From assembly GCA_917880885.1 (NCBI GenBank), contig OU862928.1:40536962-40600961 (forward strand): a stretch of 64,000 bases of DNA, given 5' to 3'. The position numbers and the translations under genes are program-made. The notes beneath the pieces are model-generated. The model saw only the letters and a list, made by a program, of their open reading frames with translations. It had not been told where the DNA came from and did no database searches. Position 1 is the first letter of the stretch. The number at the start of each line of letters is the position of its first letter. The DNA is from Limnephilus marmoratus. Taxonomy: Eukaryota; Arthropoda; Insecta; Trichoptera; Limnephilidae. This document shows positions 42,040 to 52,634 of this stretch, one piece after another.

Positions 42040-42136
42040 GGTCCCATTAGCTCAGTGGTAGAGCAGTGTGCCGGCAATACCTAGATGCGACTGAATCTTT
42101 TTCTAATTTTTCTGTTTCAAATTTTCGATTACGGGA
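42040..42136 (+). repeat. SINE3 copy with internal deletion
   Basis: ggtcccattagctcagtggt then agagcag; the B-box is lost, and the tail ctgtttcaaattttcgatta matches 39880-39895 inverted. Confidence 0.55.
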
Positions 42137-42863
42137 TGGGTTGTTTCAAAACATTTAATTATTTCAGTTTTATGCAGCAACAGGCCTATAATGATATAAT
42201 AACAGAACTTGAATAGAATTCATGGTATACACGTACACGACCTCCGTAGTCCAGTGGGTAAGACTCTTGACTCACAATCCGGAGGTCGCGGGTTCGAACC
42301 CGGCATGCGCAAATAAATTTTATTTGATTAATTTGTGTTCTTTCACAATCAATTCATTTAAAAAAATATATAGTATATTTGCGGCATGTTCCAGAGTGGA
42401 AGATCGCCCTGGTGTAAGACCACCATTCAGAATTGAAACGTTGCTTGAAAATGGCTTTAGCCGTGTTTGGTGACCAGATCTGAATAGCCAGGTACTTCCC
42501 AACCTTCCTCCTCCCCACCTCCTTCCCCTCCCCACTACCTTCAGCCTCACAACCTACCCCAATTGGGGATGCCGTAGTCTCACTGGCTCCAGACGGGAGC
42601 AGTTGAGATTCGTGTGCGGTATTCACTGTAAAAAAAAAAAAAAATTTGAAAGAGAGAATACGAAAACAATGTGCAACATAGTTGTGAATGATGAATACTT
42701 GGAGCAGGTGGATGAATGTGTGTATTTGAGAAGTATGTTTACGAGAGATGGGAAGGCTGATAGAGATATTGAATGAAGGGTAAATGCACGTAACTGCATT
42801 AATTAACTTATAATATTTAAAATATTTGATGAACTCATCAAATTTTTTGAAACAACCCATCCC
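42133..42863. mobile_element. MITE with gggatgggttgtttc ends, carrying a SINE2
   Basis: GGGATGGGTTGTTTCAAA at the left and TTTGAAACAACCCATCCC at the right. It splits a SINE3 copy, which resumes with gagttgctaat. Duplication not clear. A SINE2 copy and an RTE scrap (42700-42800) lie within. Confidence 0.6.
42238..42644 (+). repeat. SINE2, full length, tRNA-derived
   Basis: Head: ccgtagtccagtgggtaaga (A-box) and gcgggttcgaacccggc (B-box). Body with gatcgccctggtg and cttggtg-type motifs. Poly-A of 14 at 42631-42644. Confidence 0.85.
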
Positions 42864-42916
42864 AAGAGTTGCTAATATTGTCTTCGGTGATTAAATAATG
42901 TATTTTGAAGTTTTAC

Positions 42917-43539
42917 CATAGACATATGAATATTAGTAGACCTGCCCTAAGTGATAAAAGCATATTATTTCCCCCTCCTCCATACCGGTTCCATGGAACC
43001 GGCTGGGATTGAGTATGGCTTCTTGTGAATCTAAAAAATGTGACGTCATCATTCTTCTGCGAGCCAGCGTCGAACGCTCATCGGTGTATTTTACGAAATA
43101 ACACCGCAAAAAACATGGTTTGAGTTTTGAAAACGTGTAAATATATACTATCACTCGAGATACATGGCGTGTGCTCGTCGATGTTTATTGGGGTAAGAAA
43201 ATTATGAAACATTTATAAAAGTGTCTTAACTAAATACGGCAACAAAATAATGGACCCTCAAAATAGGCGAACTTTATTTTGACGGCTTTAGGACTTCGCA
43301 AATTTGTTCACTATGCGACGAGCAATTCGCGCTCCCATGTAAAAAGGTCTATTCATTTAAAAGCAGAGTTTACTTTTAAGAACTAAATGGTGAAATTATA
43401 ATGCGAGATGCCTGTATACTGTCGATTGAGTTATTGACGAATCACATATCAGTAAAGCCATCTTCCCGCTCTGCGCCCCGCTGTAGTTGGTTTCTCCCTC
43501 ACCTTTATGTTCTGGTCTACTAATATTCATATGTCTATG
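42917..43539 (+). mobile_element. P-element-like MITE, copy 2
   Basis: Same ends as 16546-17278 with a perfect AGTTTTAC duplication (42909-42916 and 43540-43547). The THAP-like segment is present but decayed (gttttgaaaacgtgtaaa). The copy is about 110 bp shorter. Confidence 0.8.
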
Positions 43540-43547
43540 AGTTTTAC

Positions 43548-44040
43548 TCATTAAGTTAAAATAAAAATAACCAATTTTTAAATTGAAATTATGTATGTAT
43601 ATTATATTTTTAAACATGCCAGATTGTTGTGATAGTTGATTTTATTATTTTTTTAAATTATAAGATATTACAAATTTCTATACGTGTACCAACTTTTTAA
43701 TAGTCTTATGCTAAACCCAGTTCAAAGTTTACATAAGTTAAGAGTGAAGCATTTACTTCCTATTATTGTTATTTAGTGTTTAACACTGTATATTATCATA
43801 TTTTGTACACGAAACACGTATTTTATTATGTTTACATAAAATAATGCATTGTGATATATTTTTAGAATAAAATAAGAAATAAAAGTAAGATTTTGTGGTG
43901 GCAGGAATTTTAATCCTCATTTTGTTATATGTAAAATAAATTGTTAAAAGAAATCTCATCGTATTTGTGTAATGTTCAGTTTTTAATAAGTGAAATAATA
44001 AAATGTGTTCTTTAATACTGAAATTTTTTATTATTTTGTG
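43548..44040. other. AT-rich intergenic DNA, nothing recognised
   Basis: I see no exon, element end or repeat unit in this stretch. Confidence 0.5.
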
Positions 44041-44350
44041 TTTTTTTTTCTATGCACCACACAGAGAATGATTTCCATCAGGGCCTGTCATCTTTGGGGA
44101 AGCTGTGTAGAGTCTTTTTAAGGAAGGGAAGGAGAGGAAGTTCTGGGAAGGAAAAAGGTAAGAGGGGTGGGTAGGAATCTTGGGTTCAGTGTGTTCAGGT
44201 CATCCGCCGCCAGATCTAGATAAACTTCACCCCATGAACCCTGCTGAGTCACCAAACGTAGTGAACCACTTGGGTGACCTATGGCAGAGGTGTTGGTTAT
44301 CCAATAAATGGTTCCCGGGGCAGCGGTACCCATTCCTCCCTCCCAAATTG
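44041..44350 (-). repeat. SINE1 copy with internal deletion
   Basis: It has the tail (accacacagagaatgatttc) and 5' end (cctcccaaattg) but lacks most of the middle. Confidence 0.75.
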
Positions 44351-44397
44351 TATTGTGTGGTAAACTAGACTATGATTACCCCTGTGGCCTATTTGAA

Positions 44398-44796
44398 GGC
44401 CTTTGTGATCGAGAGGTAAGGCTTTGGACTAGAGATCCGGAGATTGCAGGTTCAAATCCCGGCATGCACAAGTAAATTATATATTTGATTGATTTGCAAT
44501 TTAATAATTTAAAAATAATATAAGGTATATTTGCAGCACGTTCCAGAGGGAAAGATACTCTGAGCATCGTCCTGGTGGAAGACCACTATTCAGAATTGAT
44601 AAGTTGCTTGAAATGACTTAAGCCATGTTTGGTGACCAGATCTGAATGGCCAGGTACTTCCCCACCTTCCTCTTCCCTCTCTACTTACCTTCAGCCTCAT
44701 AACATATCCCAATTGGGGGTGCCAAAGTCTCACTGACTCCAGACGGTTGGGAGGAGCAGTTGGGACTCTTGTGTGGTATTCTAATTTAAAAAAAAA
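44398..44796 (+). repeat. SINE2 copy
   Basis: Head ggcctttgtgatcgagagg, B-box caggttcaaatcccggc, body tggtggaagaccac, then poly-A at 44787-44796. Confidence 0.8.
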
Positions 44797-44944
44797 AGTG
44801 GTTCTTATGTGGGGTTGAAAAGAGGAGAGGCACAAACACTTTTTAAAGTAATTCAAATATACCTACACCTACCATAGAACCTAGGAAAAAAAAACAATGA
44901 AACTGTTACCTACATCAAACTATGATCTGACAGTATTAATACCC

Positions 44945-45085
44945 TAGGGACTGTCCAACTCAGAAAGGTCATTAAAAGCTATGAAAACATTTAAAATAGC
45001 CGGTAACCCTAACCTAACTTAACCTATTTAACGACCTTTCTGAGGTGCTTCTGAGTTGGTTTCATTCTGAGTTGTCCGGTCACCA
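44945..45085. repeat. Short palindromic MITE-like repeat, copy B
   Basis: tccaactcagaaaggtc at the left, acctttctgaggtgcttctg and agttgtccggtcacc at the right. Inverse of 8014-8165. Confidence 0.5.
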
Positions 45086-45177
45086 TAGAAACCATCTGTG
45101 AACGTGAAGTTTGTGACTAAGCTAGTATCGTAATAGAACTGAATTAAAGCAAGTAACTAATAATGCCAAAAGATGGT

Positions 45178-45320
45178 ACCACTTACGTTAACAGCTAGCA
45201 TGAGGAAGTTGGCTTGCAGGCGTAAGTACTCTTGGGTTTGCATTCTCATGAATCTCTCCAGTCTGGATATGGATGATATTATGTACGTGAAGTTTGTGAC
45301 TAAGCTACTGTCGTGGCGCC
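45178..45320 (-). CDS. Candidate exon, unidentified
   Basis: On the minus strand the frame reads SLVTNFTYIISSISRLERFM then RMQTQEYLRLQANF and LMLAVN, ending at a good donor (gttaac|gtaagtgg). It looks protein-like, with helical Leu/Arg spacing. An adjacent partial duplicate (45100-45135) repeats cgtgaagtttgtgactaag. I do not recognise the protein. It may be a stray exon carried by an element, because a piece of the 33376-36344 element's arm lies beside it. Confidence 0.3.
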
Positions 45321-45324
45321 TGCC

Positions 45325-45400
45325 GCTCGCAGGGCCTAGCAGCAAAAACGCGCAGAGCGGTTTTTTAACTGCTAGTAGTGATAATAATGTGCAAACATAA
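45325..45400 (+). repeat. Hairpin plus CTAGT segment shared with the Academ-like element
   Basis: agggcctagcagcaaaaacg, gagcggttttttaactgctagt. The same segment lies in both arms of 33376-36344. Confidence 0.55.
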
Positions 45401-45874
45401 GTTAACTGCAATTTATTTATTTATTTAATTTCAACGGTATACATATACCATAAGAACTGATTACATGTCACAAAATCAAAAATAATCATATAGAAATAAG
45501 AAAAAAATTGTTTAACAGATAATTGTGGCATTTAAATGAGAAATGACACCAGAGAGACAATTACATACAAAAATCTATAGTACAAATAGAATTAATATTG
45601 ACTGAAAAGGTTTGATAGCATAGCCTTCTTGTACCTACCTTCCGTGCAGTTAAATAGATCTGCCACATCTGCATATCTATTACTAACATCATGTAATCTA
45701 GGTACAAGGGAGTGTTTCGAGTACTCGGTCCTATTATTGTTACATTTAAATAGGATGAAAATTTGAATTTAGCCTATTAGACGTGCTCCGTAGATACCCA
45801 CTGCTGCGTACTACCACAAATAATCACAATAACTTGGTAACTAGATTGCTACAGTTATTCTTAAATGATCAGTT

Positions 45875-46275
45875 CTTTTTTTTACATTAGCTCCTCACAG
45901 AAGGCTCTGAGGAAATCAGTTAACCTAAAAAAGTAATGAGAGGAAGTTCCGGGAAGAAAAAAGGTATGAGGGGTAAGTAGGAATCTGGGGGTCGGTTTAC
46001 CCAAGAGTTACGGACATATGAATCCATTTCTCCCACGGCGGTGCACGATGATGGGTTGAAAGAGTCCGGCTGGAGAAATCAAAACTCAAACCGATCTCAC
46101 CCAATCTGGCCAGCCATGCAGTAGGTGGGCAAATGCATCAGCCGCCAAGACCTAGACAAACCTCACCCCATGAATCCGAGCATCCCTGCTAAGTCACCAA
46201 TGTAGCAAACCACTTGGGATTACCTTTGGTAGGGATGTTGGTTGTCTAATAAATTGTTTCCTGAGTGGTGGTACC
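45875..46275 (-). repeat. SINE1, near full length
   Basis: T run 45875-45883, cacagaaggctctgagg tail, core, then tggtggtacc at the 5' end. Confidence 0.75.
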
Positions 46276-46411
46276 TGGTAAATGTTATGTAAGATTAAAA
46301 TATAAGCCTTCATATTTAACTTCAAAGTTTTATAGGCGCCGATCGATTGAATAATTTGCAATCTGCATATTTTCAAAGCTGCACAGACTGCGTAAATTCG
46401 ATTGACTAGGC

Positions 46412-47445
46412 CAGTGGTGGGCAAACTTTCTTCATGGGGGGCCAGAAAGTATTAAGAAATTTCTGAGGAGGGCCAGGAGTATAGCCAAAATGCATTTTGT
46501 TTTAAAATCTATATTTTAATTATAAAACTTCACACAAAAACTCTAATATACGTTACAGATTACAATTATTTAACTTTTATTTGAAGGCCCTGCTATGGTA
46601 GGTGTGTGAGACATATGAAATTGTTTTTGATTGGCCATAATGTCTTCAAATGCAGGTTTGAGCTGCGATGAAGTAACCTTTAGTAGCGAGAAAAGGTTCT
46701 CATCAGTTAATCGATTTCTGACTGCGTTTTTCCGCAATTTCATGGTCGAAAAAGTCTGTTCTCAGATATACGATGACCCAAACATCGCTATTATTTTCTG
46801 GGCATGATCAATTATCTTTGGATATTCAGTTTTCGGCAGTGTTCTATAAAAATCTATTTTTTCAGAATTTAAGAACAATTGTTTTAAATGGGGGCTGCAC
46901 TGCATTTCAACAATATTTCCAATTGCAATTCTGCAGGGACACTCTCCGGGTCCACATTAAACGACATGAACAAACATCAAGCGATGACTGAATATTCTTA
47001 AAACCTTGAAACCTAGTTTCAAATTTTGTGTGAAGTTTCTTCAACGCCTGACTGAATTCTTTCAGTTTGTTCTCACTCACTGGTGCGACGGATTCTAAGC
47101 GCGGAAAGCGAGTTAAATCATTCTTCTCAATGCAGTTATAAAACAGAAAAAGCTGATTTTTAAATGATTTCAGACAACCCCAAGTCTCATCTAAAAATTG
47201 TTCCCTTCCATGAAATCTTTTATTTAATTTATTATAGTGTTCGAGCAAATCGGTAAAAAATGCAAAATGGGTACGCCAATCTTTGTTTTCCAAGATCTGG
47301 AATTCAGACCATTTCTCTGTTCTGGCTGTAATTCCGCGATAATTATATTTTGACGCTGACGATCCTTCGAAATTTATAGTAGAATATAATAATTATGCTT
47401 ATAATTTCGAAATATCGTCGGCGGGCCGTACTTTGCCCATCACTG
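46412..47445 (-). mobile_element. hAT element with perfect 8-bp TSD
   Basis: Ends CAGTGGTGGGCAAACT and (inverse) AGTA/CTTTGCCCATCACTG, flanked by GACTAGGC on both sides (46404-46411 and 47446-47453). 1,034 bp. Inside on the minus strand is a degraded transposase of the GTF2IRD2/Charlie-related group. Confidence 0.85.
46580..47300 (-). pseudogene. hAT transposase remnant (GTF2IRD2-related)
   Basis: The open part (46907-47293) reads WRTHFAFFTDLLEHYNKLNK and LDETWGCLKSFKNQLFLFYN, then FETRFQGFKNI, which is the segment before hATC in GTF2IRD2-like transposases. Further along, out of frame, is NRLTDENLFSLLKVTSSQL, the C-terminal hATC part. The catalytic N-terminal two thirds are missing. Confidence 0.7.
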
Positions 47446-47453
47446 GACTAGGC

Positions 47454-48745
47454 GCACATCGTACGCCTTAAATAATATGATTCTGCAATCTACATAACAC
47501 CAGAGTTGTAAGGATTGTATGAGTGAGATATGGCAGGCATTGTATTACCTCTTCCAACTCTTGTGCTCCTGGTAGATTTTTCATAAATAATGCTCATTTA
47601 TTGACTTTGCAGAGAATTTTAATAAAAAGATAGTTTTTTTCTTCAGAATTATGTGCTCCTGGTATATTTTGTACTATTTTTCATCTACCAAGTGTGAGGT
47701 AAAATAAATTAAAATGCCTCTTCAGCATTCTGTGCTCCTGGTATAAAATCGTTGAAAATAGTCAAAATTTTGATTTTTTTCAGTTGCGCCTGTCCAGAAG
47801 AGGTTCAGCAATCTACACAAAATCAAAGCTACGCAGATTGCGTAAATCAGGCGTAAATTTTTGAAGTAAAACTTCTTTACTCACTTGACTTGGGGAGTAA
47901 GCTGGCGAATGCATAACGAGAGCGCTGCGAAAAGTGTGATCGGGTGAGGCGAATGGTTGAGAGGGAGATATAAGTTAGTGAAGATGGAAAGAGAGAGAGT
48001 TACGTTTCGTATATTACTGTAGAGGCAAGAGAGAGCGGTGCGAGCACACATTTGCTTTCTATCATAGCCAGTTACACTTCGTGTATCTAAGACACAGTGC
48101 AGGCCTATTGTCTGTACATATAGATGGAGCTAAAGTCGTGTGGTTTATAGCACACTCGTTTTTTTCAAAACATATTATTTATTTACGATACAAGAACATT
48201 TCCATATATATTCACTTTGAAACGGCTCCACTCTAAAGAAAATGAATAATTATGTTGATTTTGCTTCTCTTCAAGATTTATGTGCTCGGGGGTCAAATTG
48301 ATAACTTAACAATTTCGAATCGATAGGCTTAACTGACGACAATTTTGTGACGATATCCTGAGCATGATTGCGTTCGTTAGGTGTGTCAATGGTCAAGCAA
48401 TACATCCTAGACTATATGCCGTGGGTGACGGGTCAAGCCGATATTGACAACAAAATAAAATATCTTTACTTTGGCAACAGATATAGATGTGTTTGATATC
48501 ACCGTACCATGTTTTAAAAAAATTATATACATGTCTTGTTAGTTGTAAAAAAATTGTACCGTAATTGGACTCACCTGTCTGTCGTACAATAAAAAAAATA
48601 AAAAAAAAAATACACTGGCTGTTATTGTTTATGAATTGACATTCGCTAATAAATGTCGAACGGCTATGTCAAAATATGAAAAGATTGACAGTGTCGAATT
48701 GAAAAACACTCGGCAGTCCAAATGTAATTTTTGACACTAAAAAGC
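47454..48745. other. Intergenic with spaced tgtgctcctggta repeats
   Basis: ttgtgctcctggta near 47560, 47650 and 47730 and a relative near 48278; otherwise unrecognised. Confidence 0.45.
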
Positions 48746-48749
48746 GAGT

Positions 48750-49141
48750 TAATCTATGCATTCACAGATAGCGCCAATTAAATTATTTTAGATTTTTAAT
48801 ACTTTTTACATATTATGCTTTAAAATATTAGGGTGAATTAATTGTTTGCGCCCATACATATTTAATATGAATATAAAAAAATAGTTTTGTCCATAAACAA
48901 ACCCAAATATTTCAAGAAATTCTGACAAATCCAATATTAAATTTCTCAGCCTTTCTTGAAAGATTTGGGTTTGTTTAGGGACAAAACAATTATTAATATT
49001 CATATTAAATATGTTCGGCCGCAAACAATTAATTCACCTTAATATTTTAAAGCATAACATGCAAAAAGTATTAAAATCCGTAAATAATTTAATTGGCGCC
49101 ATCTGTGAATGCGTAGGTTATAACGTACCTTGCGTTTAACC
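48750..49141. mobile_element. TTAA foldback MITE, sister of 18826-20181
   Basis: Inverted arms (gcattcacagat(a/g)gcgcc ... caaacaattaattcacc) around a short loop of aagattt / aaatctt type hairpin. The right end GTTTAACC abuts TTAA (49142-49145). The left terminus is eroded. It lacks the insert found in the 18826 copy. Confidence 0.7.
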
Positions 49142-49145
49142 TTAA

Positions 49146-50560
49146 GGTCAATCAGGTCTTTAGCTATAACTCCCGATATTCTGAAGCGGGAGCCTTACGA
49201 AATTATACAAAATATATATTTCTAAGCGCTGTGACTTCAATGTGAACCTAGCTGGGGGCCCCTCACAGTTGGGGGGCCCTAGAAAATATATTGAAATATC
49301 TGTCAAAAAAGTCACTGGAAGCCCAACATGAAAGGAACTTGTGAATTTCATGAGCGGTTCGCACACAGGAACTTGTTAAAGTTGTCAAGGGCGAAGCGGT
49401 GACTAGTTGGTCGCCGCGGCTGGTGCATTTCAGTTGCCATGTTGATAGGTTGCCATGCCTCACGACCTGTCAAGTTTTCGAGTAATTTGCGATATGTCAG
49501 AGCAGAAAAATATCGACTTGGTTCAGGAAGTTGATAAATTGAGTTGCCAACCAGTTTTTAGTTTCTCCAAGAGCGAAGGAGCGAAGGCAAAGCGTTATAA
49601 TTTTGTCATTTTTATGTTAGATGAAAATTAACAGCTTACAGTGTACAATATGGTGAAAAATGAGGGAGCTGTCATCTACGACATAACAATAGTAGGCGTG
49701 GTTCTGAGAAAGTGGAAGAGAAGAGGCAAGAAGAAGGAAGGCATGAAGAAATGGAAGATAAAAAATACAACACTCAATCAATTCCCTTATCCCTGCCCGA
49801 CCTAAATTCCATCATTGGCTTATTAGGTTGCCATGTATAACTCCAATCTTTAGAGCATGTGTTCAAAGTTCTAACAAATCAATGCCCCCTAGTGCATCGG
49901 TCTCATTAGAACAGGAGTGCTCCTGGCTGGATTGGTACAATCGTAATGTATCGTATCGACAAAAATATAGCCTCATTAGGCCTAAATAAAACAACACATG
50001 AATGTTTCAGTTTATATATTTCTTATTGACCAGTATGGCATTCAATTTACATAAATAATAATAGATCTTAATAAATTATATTTTGATATTAATTCAATAG
50101 TAAAAACATTAATCGAACTTCATTCAATTTGATTATAAAGACAATAAAAAAATGTATTTACATTTGAAATTGAAAATGAAAACAATTGCAGTTTTTTTAA
50201 ATTTTTGTGAAGTAATTTTATATCAAAATGCACAAAGCCAAATATACAATGTTATAAATTGTTTATTTACCATATTTAATTAAGTTTTATTTCTATGATT
50301 TCCCATATACAAATTATTAATGAGTAACAATTTTTACTTTATATTTTTATAACAATTTATTTTACATTGATTAGGTACCTATTATTTTAAATACTATCAA
50401 AAATTCCTTCCACTAATTTGAATGCATTGTTTTAACAGATGCTTTTCGTATTTTTCAGTGGAGGTATTTTTGTGTCTTACATTTTTTACAATAATTTAAA
50501 AAAATATGTACAAGGGGTAAAATACTTACCAAAATATCAGTAAAAGAATGGATAATATTT
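49146..50560. other. AT-rich intergenic DNA
   Basis: No exon or complete element recognised. Confidence 0.5.
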
Positions 50561-50564
50561 TATA

Positions 50565-50990
50565 TTTTCAATTGAGGGATAAGAGGTAATAGATTAATGT
50601 TACATTCAACTGAGAGATAAGAAGTAATAGAACAATGTTACATTGAATTGAGGGATAAGAAGTAGTAGTATAATGTTAAATTCATTTGAGGGATAAGTAG
50701 TAGGATGATGTTACATTAATTTGAGGGATAAGAAGTAATAGAACAATGTTACATTAATTTGAGGGATAAGAAGTAATAGAATAATGTTACATTCAATTGA
50801 GGGATAAGAAGTAATAGAATAATGTTTCATTCAATTGAGGGATAAGAAGTAATAGAATAATGTAACATTCAATTGATGGTTAAGCAGCAATAGAATAATG
50901 TTACATTCAATTGATGGTTAAGCAGCAATAGAATAATGTTACATTCAATTGAGGGTTAAGAAGTAATAGAATAATGTTACATCCACCGAA
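50565..50990 (+). repeat. 38-bp tandem repeat, about 11 units
   Basis: Unit around gagggataagaagtaatag then aataatgttacattcaatt, with point variants (gatggttaagcagcaatag) and one shortened unit. Confidence 0.9.
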
Positions 50991-52204
50991 ATAATTCTAA
51001 CCCCAAATCGTTAATAAAATACTTTGAACTTATTTGAAAATGCTTATTTTTCAATACATAAACAAATTCTATATTATAATTATGATTTGTACAATATTTA
51101 AATGGACTTCTTGTATAAAAGTCAACTAAATTGCAAAATATATTATTTTGCTTACTTAATCAGTTAATATTGGTAATGTAATGAAATTATAATATATCTC
51201 TTCATATTATTTGTATATATTTTAATATTTAATTATTTACTCGCAAGACCAGCTCACAAAAATAAACATTTAAAAATAATAATAATTTTCATATATATTT
51301 AAAAAATGAAATGTACATACATTTTAAAACATTTTCGACAACACCTATCAATTATGTATAAAAATACATTTACCATATTAATTAATTGAGAGATTTTATT
51401 AGATCTTTTTGAAATTAAACAAAATCTTAATTTGTAAAAAATAGACATTTTTTTCTTTTAAAACAATTCCTCTACGGTGATATTGTAAATTCTTAGTTGC
51501 AATTTGTCGACACGTTTTTAGAATAATCGTTAAAAATATATACTTTACTTTAATATTCGAAAGATTTATTTTTATGGTTTTATCAACAATAATTAATTGC
51601 AAAAGAGTTTTTTTTGTGAAATGTAAATAAGTAATTCATTCGATATAAATAAAAAATAAAATGATGTGAAAGAGGCAACCTTTTTGCAAAAAAAAATGAG
51701 TAACGAATGCCATTTTCCCTTTCAACTATAATCTGCACATAACCAAAACCATTTGCGCAATGGGGATTTCTGGGGATTCGGTTTTCGATTTGGCTCGATT
51801 TAATAAATAAATATTTTACATCCAAATAGTAATACAGAAACATAAGAATTACTTACTGCAGTTTAAAGCCAATGAATCCATAGAAATTTCAATATTTATC
51901 CCGTATTTTTAAGTTTTATAAATAAAAAAAATTATAAAATCTTTAAATTTATAATTAATTAAAATTTTTAAAAATCACCTAAATTTGGGTAGCTATTGCT
52001 TGAGTGGATGAATTGGAAAGAACAATTTTATATGAGACAAATTTTTTTAAATGATGTTTCCATAGTTTTGAAAGATTTTAGTTCCACTTTATTAAATTTC
52101 TACAATTTCTTGTCAACTAGGACTTTTTATGAATTAATAAACTCTTCATTTGAAAATTGTTTTGCTAAAACATGACACCTTAATGAGGTTGACACAAACC
52201 TTTT

Positions 52205-52390
52205 ATTACAATGAAAATATAAATAATCTATACAATGAAAATATAAACATTCTATACTATGAAAATATAAACATTCTATACAATGAAAATATAAACATTC
52301 TATACAATGAAAATTTAAACATTCTATTACAGTGATATTTTATAAACATTGTATTACAGTGAAAATATAAACATTCTGTAAATTAAATGT
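52205..52390 (+). repeat. 24-bp minisatellite beside the rhophilin 3' end
   Basis: Unit acaatgaaaatataaacatt then ctat, about 6 full and 2 variant units. Similar units lie in the next intron (53785-53895). Confidence 0.9.
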
Positions 52391-52409
52391 TACAATGATT
52401 AAATTAATT

Positions 52410-52634
52410 TTATCTGAAGATGACATTGCTGGAATGTGAGCCTCGGTTGGAACTGCTGTCCCTGGAGGCGTTGTGGCGGCGGAAAGGATTCCAGGAGGGG
52501 GCTCGCTTGGCCCCTGAGTGGCGCCCCCCGACTAGCGGGGGCCCGGCCGAGCCTCCGCTTGAGTTAGTGCAGCTAGAGGCTGCTGACATGGAGCCCTGGT
52601 TGGAGCCTGCCTTGTGCAAGGGACTGCCGTTCAT
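52410..52634 (-). CDS. Rhp: Rhophilin exon 12 (C-terminal, stop)
   Basis: Acceptor ctctttcag, then [17 protein letters not shown] ... SSNVIFR and TAA at 52410-52412. Ser/Gly/Asn-rich. GC-rich compared with the AT-rich surroundings. A candidate AATAAA lies at about 52200-52206 on the minus strand. Confidence 0.85.
   Translation of the reverse strand: MNGSPLHKAGSNQGSMSAASSCTNSSGGSAGPPLVGGRHSGAKRAPSWNPFRRHNASRDSSSNRGSHSSNVIFR

Noticed and set aside
50565..50990. CRISPR-like array
   Set aside because: Units are contiguous with no unique spacers, in a eukaryotic genome.
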